52,338 nt of DNA, taken from assembly GCA_017471985.1 (NCBI GenBank), contig JAFURE010000042.1, positions 1 through 52,338 of the forward strand, written 5' to 3'. Of this stretch, positions 1 through 6,368 are shown piece after piece (within the stretch, counting starts at the first letter, position 1; every line of letters starts with the position of its first letter). This DNA is from Akkermansia sp. (lineage in GTDB: Bacteria; Verrucomicrobiota; Verrucomicrobiia; Verrucomicrobiales; Akkermansiaceae). The notes under the pieces were generated by a model. The model worked only from the letters and a program-made list of their open reading frames with translations. It ran no database searches and was not told the origin of the DNA. The position numbers and the translations under genes are program-made.

Positions 1-41
1 ATGTTGTTTTCATTGTTGCACGTTAATGTTTGGTGTGAAAA

Positions 42-560
42 TTAAAGAATGGTGAAGGTGGCGTTTCCACTTGTTGCCGTCTTTCTCTCTGTCACAGTAC
101 CACCGATGGCGGTTTCGTAGGTGAGGCTGTTTATCTTGGCCGTAGTGGATGATGTGAAAGTAAGTTTATATATTGTTTTAATTGTCTTATAGATGGTAGA
201 TGATGCGCTGCCAGAGCTCTGGTATATGCCGGCTGTTGTATAGGAGAACGTCGCAGAGGACCCGCTGCGCTTGTAAGTGTAAGCTGCGGTGCCGCCGTAG
301 TTGTTGTAGCGAAGCCGTGTGTTGGAAATAATCGTCAGATTTTCGGAGGTGGAATAACCGTCCCTGGTTACAGTGATTCGAATCTGGTCTCCGGTAGAAA
401 TAGGCGGAGCCATGACTGTTGTTTGGGTGCTACCGCTGTTACTTCCGCTGCTGCTACTGCTGCTGCCACCGCCGCTGCCACCGCCGCCGCAGGAGCTGAG
501 AGTAAGAGAGATGGTTGCTGCTGTCAGTAGCCCGATGAGTTTGTTGTATGTTGTTTTCAT
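42..560 (-). CDS. Small glycine/serine-rich lipoprotein (exporter operon, third copy)
   Basis: Function unknown. The protein has 172 residues. A signal peptide ends in the lipobox LSSC with the lipidated Cys at residue 24, followed by a Gly/Ser-rich linker to about residue 45. The mature part is rich in Ser, Thr and aromatic residues and looks all-beta. It shares the pattern YTYKRSG...LTFTS.TTA with the two glycine-rich lipoproteins at 3958-5001, so the three are paralogues. Its ATG overlaps the TGA of the TolC-like gene (ATGA at 560-557), so the two are probably translationally coupled. It is the last gene of the exporter operon inside the window; the operon may continue past position 1. It could be a surface-exposed cargo or an accessory subunit of the exporter, but the sequence does not decide this. 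Confidence 0.75.
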   Translation of the reverse strand: MKTTYNKLIGLLTAATISLTLSSCGGGGSGGGSSSSSSGSNSGSTQTTVMAPPISTGDQIRITVTRDGYSTSENLTIISNTRLRYNNYGGTAAYTYKRSGSSATFSYTTAGIYQSSGSASSTIYKTIKTIYKLTFTSSTTAKINSLTYETAIGGTVTERKTATSGNATFTIL

Positions 561-1816
561 GTTTTATGGTTTATTGTTGGTGCTATGGGGAGTTGAGGAA
601 GTCCGTATTCTTGAATGAGGGCGCATTCGCGCTCGATATTTTTCTGTTCCTGTTCCAGGATTTCTTTCTGCAGGGCAACTTCTTCGTTGTGCAGTTCGGC
701 GATGGCCTCCGGCTCGCACTCGCCTTGCTGGCTGCGGAACTGCATGTATGAGACGGTGCTGCGTTTCCACCGGTCATAGCTTTTCCAGCTGTCGAGCAGT
801 AGTTGCATTTTATGGCGGTACTCGTGCATCTGGTGGGTAAGTTCCTGTTGCACCAGTTTGTAATTTTCTTTGGCCATGGCCCATTGGCTCCAGGTTTCCA
901 TTCGGGTGTCCAACTCTTGGTAGATATTGAGATTCATGCGCACATCCTGTCCTCCGCTGAAAAAGCCTTCTGTAGTACCGCCGCTCGTGGAGAAGAGGGT
1001 GGGACTGTAGAAGTTGATGTGTATGTCGGGCAGGTATTGCAGTCCGGTACCGAGTTTTTGCAGGCGGGCACTTTCCAGTGTCAGCGCCATCATGGTCTGG
1101 GTGAGCTCGTCGGGGACTGTTGCCAGTTTTCTGTATTCCTGCCAACTGATTTCCGGCAGGGAGCCTGTCATGGGTTGCCACCTTGCGCCGTAGTCGTTGA
1201 GCAGTGCGCAGAGTTCCCGGGTAGAATCGCGTTGTTCCAGCTCGCGCTCTTCGGCTTTCAACTGTCTATCGGCCAGCCGATTTTCCGGCGCGCTGTCTTC
1301 CACGGCATAGCGACGTCGTTTAAGGTCGTGTTCCCGGAAGATTTTCCAGAGTTTGGCGGTGAGTTCTCTGCGCTTGAGTTCCAAATCTTTTTCTGCCTTG
1401 AATAGTGTCAGGCTACGCGTGTAATGGTCGATGGGCAGTTGTGTGAGCGCCGGTATACTGAAGAGTATGTTGACATCAAAACTTGAGCTGGAGGGGATAC
1501 TATCGTTGCCGCGCATCAGAGCTGTGCTGTAGTAGTGGCCGATATCTACCATGGGAATGAAATCCCGGTATACTCTGTCACGTTGCTGTCGGGCTTCGAG
1601 GATATTAAGCTGGGCTCGTTGCAGCTCAAGATTATTTTCGAGCATTATCAGAGCCTGCTGCCAGCTGATGGTTCTTGCCGGTAACTTTTTCCAGTCCGGC
1701 ATGGTGCGATATTCCTCCAGCAGGTCTTGGCGGGCAGATTCCAGCCGTTTTTCCACCGAACAACCGGTGAATAGCAGGATAGAGAGCAGACCGTGGAGAT
1801 ATATTGTCGATTTCAT
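557..1816 (-). CDS. TolC-like outer-membrane efflux lipoprotein
   Basis: Predicted outer-membrane channel of a tripartite exporter. I place the start at the ATG at 1816, because a signal peptide with a plausible lipobox (LFTGC) begins there; upstream in-frame codons run into the permease gene. The protein has 419 residues. The body has long charged helices (for example around the motifs QRAQLNILEARQQRDRVYRD and MAKENYKLVQQELTHQMHEY) in two repeats, as expected for the coiled-coil barrel of the outer membrane factor family. The gene begins 4 bp after the FtsX-type permease gene ends and overlaps the next lipoprotein gene by ATGA. Identity is inferred from architecture and context, since family identity is weak by eye. 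Confidence 0.7.
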   Translation of the reverse strand: MKSTIYLHGLLSILLFTGCSVEKRLESARQDLLEEYRTMPDWKKLPARTISWQQALIMLENNLELQRAQLNILEARQQRDRVYRDFIPMVDIGHYYSTALMRGNDSIPSSSSFDVNILFSIPALTQLPIDHYTRSLTLFKAEKDLELKRRELTAKLWKIFREHDLKRRRYAVEDSAPENRLADRQLKAEERELEQRDSTRELCALLNDYGARWQPMTGSLPEISWQEYRKLATVPDELTQTMMALTLESARLQKLGTGLQYLPDIHINFYSPTLFSTSGGTTEGFFSGGQDVRMNLNIYQELDTRMETWSQWAMAKENYKLVQQELTHQMHEYRHKMQLLLDSWKSYDRWKRSTVSYMQFRSQQGECEPEAIAELHNEEVALQKEILEQEQKNIERECALIQEYGLPQLPIAPTINHKT

Positions 1817-1820
1817 GTAT

Positions 1821-2945
1821 TTATTTGAGTACTTTGCCGATGGGGCGGCAGGCTGCTGCACCGATGGGCAGGCTTGATACCAGCACGCAGATGCCAAATG
1901 CCAGGCAGAACGTGCGTATGTCATTCTCGAGTTCCCACAAATCCAGTGTTAATTCCGGGCTTTTATAGAGAACTCCGGTTATATATTCCCTCACGCTCCA
2001 CAGGGCTGCCAGGGAGGCGACAAATCCCACGGTGACCAGAAAGGTATTTTCTACGATGAAGCTCAGAAACAGCAGTAACCGACTGATGCCGAAACTGCCA
2101 ATAAGGGCATACACATAGCGGTTCTGACGGAATTCCAGAGAGGAGATACTGGTGAGCAACAGGCAGATGATGACGGATATTCCCAGCGTAACCCACACCC
2201 GAAAACTGTACTGAGTGCGCTCCATTTCACCCAGCTCCTCCAGCAGCTTACCGCTGCTCATAACGTGAAGATTGCGCTTGTCGAGCTTTGCCAGTTGCTG
2301 AAGTGCCTGTTCCTGGCGTTGCACGGTTGCGGCTGTTGCATTTTTCATGCGCAGAACATAGCGGCGCATGTAGCCATTTTGCCATAGGGTATTAAGGCTG
2401 CCGTAGGGGATGAACACGGCTCCGCTCTGGTAAAGGCGGCGCAGCATACCAGATGTCTGCTCAGGTATGGTGACTGCCTGTAGGCTGTAGCCATCGAGCT
2501 GGAGTTTCTCCGGCAGGCTTTTTTGTGTGGGCTGTACCGGCAGCAGGTAGATAGTGTTGTGCAATCGCCGGGGGAACAGGCGTGTGCTGCCGGGCATATA
2601 TTCCACCAGCTGGTAGTTCTGCTGCCCGATGGTGGCGGTGGTGAAAGCTTCGTGGAAGAGATGCCGCTCGTATTTTTCCGGGTTCGGGGGAATGGGGCTA
2701 TGGCCGGCGCGGTGGACTTCATCTGCCGATACAAACTCGCTCGCTATGACGAGGTCGGCCCCGCTTCTGTGTATACGCTGCCGAAGCAATTTAATGGAAA
2801 TCACGTAGCTGCTCAGGAATATCAACCCGCACAGGCTCAGGAAAAATACCACGCACAGGCGCGATAGCGGGCTGCTCATGCGTGTCAGCCAGCGGTATAC
2901 CGTGTCTCTGGCCAGGTAAAAAGCTATCAGCAGGGAGCCCCACAT
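1821..2945 (-). CDS. FtsX/MacB-type ABC transporter permease
   Basis: Inner-membrane permease of 374 residues. There is one N-terminal membrane segment around residues 28-52, then a large extracytoplasmic domain of about 180 residues, then three membrane segments near residues 235-260, 280-310 and 345-365. This is the four-helix topology of the MacB/FtsX permease superfamily (MacB_PCD plus FtsX). Such proteins work as dimers with a separate or fused ABC ATPase and usually drive mechanotransmission across the periplasm. No nucleotide-binding domain is present in the protein or anywhere in the visible operon. It lies between the HlyD-type adaptor gene (7 bp gap) and the TolC-like gene (4 bp gap), which supports a MacAB-TolC-like machine. 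Confidence 0.75.
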   Translation of the reverse strand: MWGSLLIAFYLARDTVYRWLTRMSSPLSRLCVVFFLSLCGLIFLSSYVISIKLLRQRIHRSGADLVIASEFVSADEVHRAGHSPIPPNPEKYERHLFHEAFTTATIGQQNYQLVEYMPGSTRLFPRRLHNTIYLLPVQPTQKSLPEKLQLDGYSLQAVTIPEQTSGMLRRLYQSGAVFIPYGSLNTLWQNGYMRRYVLRMKNATAATVQRQEQALQQLAKLDKRNLHVMSSGKLLEELGEMERTQYSFRVWVTLGISVIICLLLTSISSLEFRQNRYVYALIGSFGISRLLLFLSFIVENTFLVTVGFVASLAALWSVREYITGVLYKSPELTLDLWELENDIRTFCLAFGICVLVSSLPIGAAACRPIGKVLK

Positions 2946-2952
2946 GGTTCAA

Positions 2953-3957
2953 TCAGCCCTCAGGGCTCAGGCAGATGTGGGTTTCGCCGATAAAAACGAT
3001 TCGCCATCCGGGGCGAAGTTCTGCCACCAGTTCTTCCCAGGTTTCATAGGGGCGTTCCCCTGCTTCTTCTGCCAAATCGAGCTTGAGGATGTACTGTACC
3101 TGTTCACCCTCTGTCGCAGTGTAGTGCAATTCGGCAATGGTCTGAGCGCCAATGAGCGCCCATGCTTTTTCCTTATCCTGTTCCGACAGTGCAAAGTAAT
3201 AGACCAGTGTTTCCCGGTTGTTGCGCTCTTCCACGCGTTTGTGGTGCCAGGTCGCTTGCAGGTACTGACCTCCTCCCAGCTCCAGTTTGGCTTTCAACTT
3301 TTCCGGAGGGAGTTTCACCAGCTCGGCTTCGCCGGGAGTAATGGCAACGTATAGCTGACTGTCATCCACCACGGTAAACAGGGGACCGGTGCTGGCTATC
3401 AGCATTTCTTTCGATTCTCCGAAGTCTATGTGGTACTGTACCCTGCCATCGAAGGGCATGCGCAGCTCGCTCTCGGCGCGGCGTTTGTCAAAGGCCTGGC
3501 GCAGTTCCTCATTCATCAGGCGCAACTCTTCCTTCTGAGCCGCGATTTTTTTGTCCAGCAAATCAAGCGCCCGTTTGTCGGCTTTTGTCTTAAATCTTCC
3601 TTCCATGAAGGGGAGCTGCTCTTTCGGTTGAGAGAGGATGAACTCTATCTCCTCCTTTTTGCGCCGCAGCTGTAACAGCGCTTCTTCCGCTGCTAAGCTG
3701 TTCTTTTCCTGGTGGTGTTTCAGCTTGGCTTCGGCCAGTGCTAATTCCTCGCGGTTTAGCCGAACCAGCAGGGTGTCTTTGGCTACGCGCCCTTCTCCCC
3801 GATGGCATAGCTCTGCTATCCCCGCCTGCGGCAGCGGTACCGTCAGCATCCGCTGGGGGACCACCGCAGCTGCAAGGCGGGTGATGTAGTACTCCTCTGC
3901 GCAGCACGCCGCGCAGAGGAGTAACGTAGTTGAAATCAACGGAATAAGCGATGGCAT
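2953..3957 (-). CDS. HlyD/MacA-type periplasmic adaptor
   Basis: Membrane fusion protein of 334 residues. An N-terminal signal peptide ends near residue 20 (CAACCAEEY). A lipoyl-like half (residues 35-70) is followed by a long charged coiled-coil hairpin (about 70-165), the returning lipoyl half around the motif MPFDGRVQYHIDFGE, and beta-barrel and membrane-proximal domains. This is the order seen in MacA and HlyD adaptors, which bridge an inner-membrane pump to an outer-membrane channel. The start codon follows the TAA of the upstream lipoprotein gene directly (TAA at 3960-3958, ATG at 3957), so the lipoprotein and the adaptor are co-transcribed. The protein is shorter than typical adaptors by tens of residues. 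Confidence 0.75.
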   Translation of the reverse strand: MPSLIPLISTTLLLCAACCAEEYYITRLAAAVVPQRMLTVPLPQAGIAELCHRGEGRVAKDTLLVRLNREELALAEAKLKHHQEKNSLAAEEALLQLRRKKEEIEFILSQPKEQLPFMEGRFKTKADKRALDLLDKKIAAQKEELRLMNEELRQAFDKRRAESELRMPFDGRVQYHIDFGESKEMLIASTGPLFTVVDDSQLYVAITPGEAELVKLPPEKLKAKLELGGGQYLQATWHHKRVEERNNRETLVYYFALSEQDKEKAWALIGAQTIAELHYTATEGEQVQYILKLDLAEEAGERPYETWEELVAELRPGWRIVFIGETHICLSPEG

Positions 3958-4440
3958 TTACCTGATAGTGGCAGTTATATTATCATATACGCTTGATGAC
4001 CCATTATTCCAATATGCGTTACATCTGCCAATTGCCGTTGTTTTGCTTGTGAACGTTAACACTAAAACAAACGATGAATCACCCCACGTGGAATCTGCTG
4101 TAATTGTTGCAATATTTCCCGAACGAGTATATGTATAGACCGCAGGAGTGCTACCTCCATCGCTTCCATCTGGCCATTTGTAGGATAGGAATGCATCTGA
4201 TGCAGATGAATAAAACTTAATTTCTAAAGTTGAGCCTTTCAAGGAGGTTTTGAGGGTTTTACCAGACAATGATGCGGGAGCAAATGATGTCGTAGTATTA
4301 TTTCCTCCTGAGCCGGCAGTGTTGTTACCGCCACCACCACCATTGCCTCCTCCGCCACCACCACCGCCGCCGCAGGAGGTAAGGGTTAGACCAACGACAG
4401 CTGTAGCCAGCAAACTGATGATTCGAGTTGATGTTTTCAT
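3958..4440 (-). CDS. Small poly-glycine lipoprotein, second tandem copy
   Basis: Lipoprotein of unknown function. I choose the ATG at 4440 rather than 4488 because a complete signal peptide starts there, with lipobox LTSC and Cys23. The Cys is followed at once by nine Gly, Asn, five Gly and Asn-rich sequence: a flexible tether. The mature part is beta-rich and carries the shared YTYTRSG...ITA...LTFTS.TTA pattern. Its first 150 bp (4446-4297) are nearly identical to those of the gene just upstream, so this is a tandem duplication with diverged C-termini. The gene abuts the HlyD adaptor gene. Its DNA looks more AT-rich than the core genes to the right. Confidence 0.75.
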   Translation of the reverse strand: MKTSTRIISLLATAVVGLTLTSCGGGGGGGGGNGGGGGNNTAGSGGNNTTTSFAPASLSGKTLKTSLKGSTLEIKFYSSASDAFLSYKWPDGSDGGSTPAVYTYTRSGNIATITADSTWGDSSFVLVLTFTSKTTAIGRCNAYWNNGSSSVYDNITATIR

Positions 4441-4446
4441 GATTTT
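4297..4446. repeat. 150-bp direct repeat, copy 1 (lipoprotein 5' end)
   Basis: This stretch covers the signal peptide, lipobox and poly-glycine codons of one lipoprotein gene plus a few bases upstream of its ATG. It is nearly identical to 4858-5007 and has the same length. The repeat includes short GGT/GGC codon runs that could slip. Similarity falls off sharply after the glycine tether, which suggests local duplication followed by divergence of the mature part, or gene conversion of the 5' end. Confidence 0.85.
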
Positions 4447-4497
4447 ATTTATGCGATTGGATATTGAGAGAGATGTTACACCAGCCATATTAACCCA

Positions 4498-5001
4498 TTA
4501 ATACAATCGAGCCACTATGTTACTGGCGTGTGATTCGGTTACTTTACCTTGAACTCTCACAGTCGACGTATAAGTTCCTGTTGCTGTTGTTGTTGTATTA
4601 AAGTCGAGTATTACTGTGTCATTAAAGAATTGAGAATTAGCGGAACCTCTGTTAAGATTCGCTGTAATGGTTGCGGTATTCTCATTTTTTTTGTAGGTGT
4701 AAGTTCCTCGTACATCAGTAAATGCACCCTTTTCTGCTGATACTGATCCGTCATAATTGAAGGTATATTTCACCGTAAAAGAAGCACCTTGACTCGGAGT
4801 CACCACGAAACTCAGTCGTTTTCCTCCGAGAGAATTAGGCGCCAAGCCCGTATTTGCATTATTTCCTCCTGAGCCGGCATTGTTGTTACCGCCACCTCCA
4901 CCGTTGCCACCACCTCCTCCACCACCACCACCGCAGGAGGTAAGGGTTAGACCAACGACAGCTGTTGCCAGTAGACCGAGGATTCTAGTTGATATTTTCA
5001 T
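4498..5001 (-). CDS. Small poly-glycine lipoprotein, first tandem copy
   Basis: First gene of the exporter operon, 167 residues, function unknown. The signal peptide and lipobox LTSC (Cys23), and the following nine-Gly/five-Gly tether, match the neighbouring lipoprotein almost residue for residue. The mature domain differs in sequence but keeps the pattern GTYTYKK...ATITA...LDF.TTTTATG, a probable small beta-sandwich or barrel. A 57-bp gap separates it from the second copy's chosen start. No Shine-Dalgarno sequence precedes the ATG. The upstream gap leads to the inverted repeats and the tyrosine recombinase gene, so expression of this operon may depend on that region. Confidence 0.75.
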   Translation of the reverse strand: MKISTRILGLLATAVVGLTLTSCGGGGGGGGGNGGGGGNNNAGSGGNNANTGLAPNSLGGKRLSFVVTPSQGASFTVKYTFNYDGSVSAEKGAFTDVRGTYTYKKNENTATITANLNRGSANSQFFNDTVILDFNTTTTATGTYTSTVRVQGKVTESHASNIVARLY

Positions 5002-5007
5002 GATTTT
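4858..5007. repeat. 150-bp direct repeat, copy 2 (lipoprotein 5' end)
   Basis: Partner of 4297-4446. It covers the 5' end of the first lipoprotein gene and a few bases upstream. Differences between the copies are scattered single bases, mostly in the glycine codons and near the signal peptide. Confidence 0.85.
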
Positions 5008-5265
5008 GAGTTTTTGTTTGGAGGTTGTGAGAGACGATGTGTTACCATGTTTATGCAGTTACCACGTCACAGAACTCACCATTGGTTTGGTTGAGTGAGT
5101 ATGAAATGCTAGATGTCTCCTGCGAGCCACGGGAGTAATGATACTGTATTTGAAATGCAGAGTGGTCTATAATTTCTTCACTCATAATATTTTATAGTAT
5201 AACATTCACGACAATGAGCAGAATAGAATTGAAGGGGATACGATTACAGTATACTCTCATAGCGA
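5002..5265. promoter_or_regulatory. AT-rich divergent intergenic region, candidate invertible promoter
   Basis: This gap separates the minus-strand exporter operon from the plus-strand recombinase gene. It is clearly AT-richer than its surroundings. Within the part bounded by the inverted repeats, the self-complementary AGTATACT (5248-5255) gives a TATACT -10-like hexamer on both strands. A second TATACT reads on the minus strand at 5201-5196, and TATAAT reads on the plus strand at 5168-5173. The -35 partners are weak: TTGAAG at 5229-5234 is only 15 bp from the plus-strand TATACT. No ORF was found. Promoter activity and inversion are inferences. Confidence 0.4.
5144..5163 (+). repeat. Inverted repeat, left arm (candidate recombination site)
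   Basis: The sequence CTGTATTTGAAATGCAGAGT matches the reverse complement of 5300-5319 at 19 of 20 positions. It is itself an imperfect palindrome around the G at 5152. The two arms are 136 bp apart. Paired short inverted repeats next to a tyrosine recombinase gene are typical of DNA inversion switches. Confidence 0.6.
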
Positions 5266-6282
5266 ATGAAATTTAACACTATATCTGATTTGAGACTTGA
5301 CTCTGCATTTCAAATGCAGAGCGATAGGGGAGTTACCTTGAAAAGTGGGGATGCCGTACGCCTGATACAGGAAGCCGGAGAGCGACTGGGTGAGGTTGTA
5401 ATGGGAAAGAATAAAACAGAGTTGATATCCATGCTGCGCCGTGTGATTGAGCTGGGAGTGGCCGCAGTGAAAGCGGAGACGGCAACGGAGCGATTTGAAG
5501 TCGTAGCGTGGGCGAGTGTGGAGGCTCGGTCCGGGCGGCGGCCGGCCACGCAGCAGGATTTACGACATTTTGTGCGGCGCATGCTGCGAGTGGAGGGTGT
5601 GGCCGAGCGGCCGCTGCGAGCGATGAGCACGCGTGAGTGTCGGTCGTTGCTGGAGCGGGCATTTGGAGGGAGTGTGCACAGTTATCGCAAGGGGCGAGCT
5701 ATACTGCACAGTATTTTTGCCTATGGCATACGACACGAATGGTGCGATGTCAATCCGGTGGATCGCATCGAGGTACCGCCGGTGAAAGAGACGATTATTC
5801 GCCCCCTGACTCTGCCGGAAACAAAGAGGCTGAGAGAAACGGCCGAGCAAGTGAAACATCAATCGATGAGGCTATCACTGTATCTGATGATGTATTGCGG
5901 TGTGCGCCCTGCTGAGGTGGGCAGAATCGTGCCTGAACGTGATATTTTATGGCGTGAGCGCCAGCTTATTATACGCCCCGGAACAAGCAAAACCGGCGGC
6001 GGAAGAGTGGTGCCGCTGCGTAAGTTATACTTATTGCGCAAAGCAGAGGCTGTCATTCCCCGTAACTGGATGAACCGCTGGCGAGAATTGCGACATGCAG
6101 CCGGTTTGCATGACTGGAGACCGGATACTCTCAGACATACCTTTGCCACGTACCATGCCCTCTATTTCCGCAATCTGGAACAACTGCGATTGGAGATGGG
6201 GCATCGGGATGTTGACTTGCTGCGTTCCCGATATGTATTGGCTGTGGGCAGGTCCGCCGCGGTTCGGTTTTGGCGGGAATGA
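5266..6282 (+). CDS. Tyrosine recombinase / phage-type integrase
   Basis: Site-specific DNA recombinase of up to 338 residues. Residues about 50-165 form the helical core-binding domain; the catalytic domain follows. Visible catalytic residues are Arg214 (GVRPAE), Lys242 (TSKTGG), Arg290 and His291 (TLRHT), His313 (GHRD) and the nucleophile Tyr323 (SRYV). The usual His/Lys three residues before the second Arg is Asp287; similar replacements occur in other members, so activity is likely but unproven. The start at 5266 would be almost leaderless from the TATACT at 5250-5255; the ATG at 5314, inside the palindrome, is an alternative. No phage genes, excisionase or tRNA lie nearby, so a local inversion role is as plausible as a prophage remnant. 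Confidence 0.85.
   Translation: MKFNTISDLRLDSAFQMQSDRGVTLKSGDAVRLIQEAGERLGEVVMGKNKTELISMLRRVIELGVAAVKAETATERFEVVAWASVEARSGRRPATQQDLRHFVRRMLRVEGVAERPLRAMSTRECRSLLERAFGGSVHSYRKGRAILHSIFAYGIRHEWCDVNPVDRIEVPPVKETIIRPLTLPETKRLRETAEQVKHQSMRLSLYLMMYCGVRPAEVGRIVPERDILWRERQLIIRPGTSKTGGGRVVPLRKLYLLRKAEAVIPRNWMNRWRELRHAAGLHDWRPDTLRHTFATYHALYFRNLEQLRLEMGHRDVDLLRSRYVLAVGRSAAVRFWRE
5300..5319 (-). repeat. Inverted repeat, right arm, within a perfect 21-bp palindrome
   Basis: This arm pairs with 5144-5163 (19/20). It overlaps a perfect palindrome at 5301-5321, two 10-bp arms around one central base, an expected shape for a recombinase or repressor binding site. It lies inside the recombinase reading frame if translation starts at 5266, and it contains an alternative ATG at 5314. 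Confidence 0.6.
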
Positions 6283-6303
6283 GGCTGATTTTTCAATTTG
6301 GGA

Positions 6304-6331
6304 TTGACACTGAGATTCGTGAGCGTATAAT
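6304..6331 (+). promoter_or_regulatory. Sigma-70-type promoter of hisS
   Basis: TTGACA at 6304-6309 and TATAAT at 6326-6331 are both perfect consensus hexamers, with a 16-bp spacer. The hisS ATG lies at 6369, giving a leader of about 30 nt. No Shine-Dalgarno sequence is seen in that leader. Confidence 0.85.
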
Positions 6332-6368
6332 AGCGCGCACTTAACTTCAACCATTTATTCAATATCTT

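Noticed and set aside
4297..5007. Gly codon runs as CRISPR or microsatellite array
   Set aside because: They are in-frame glycine codons of lipoproteins without spacer structure; recorded as direct repeats instead.
5144..5321. Inverted repeat and palindrome as attachment site (attL/attR) of an integrated prophage
   Set aside because: No phage genes, tRNA or second attachment copy seen; the repeats face each other close by, which better fits inversion. Not fully excluded.
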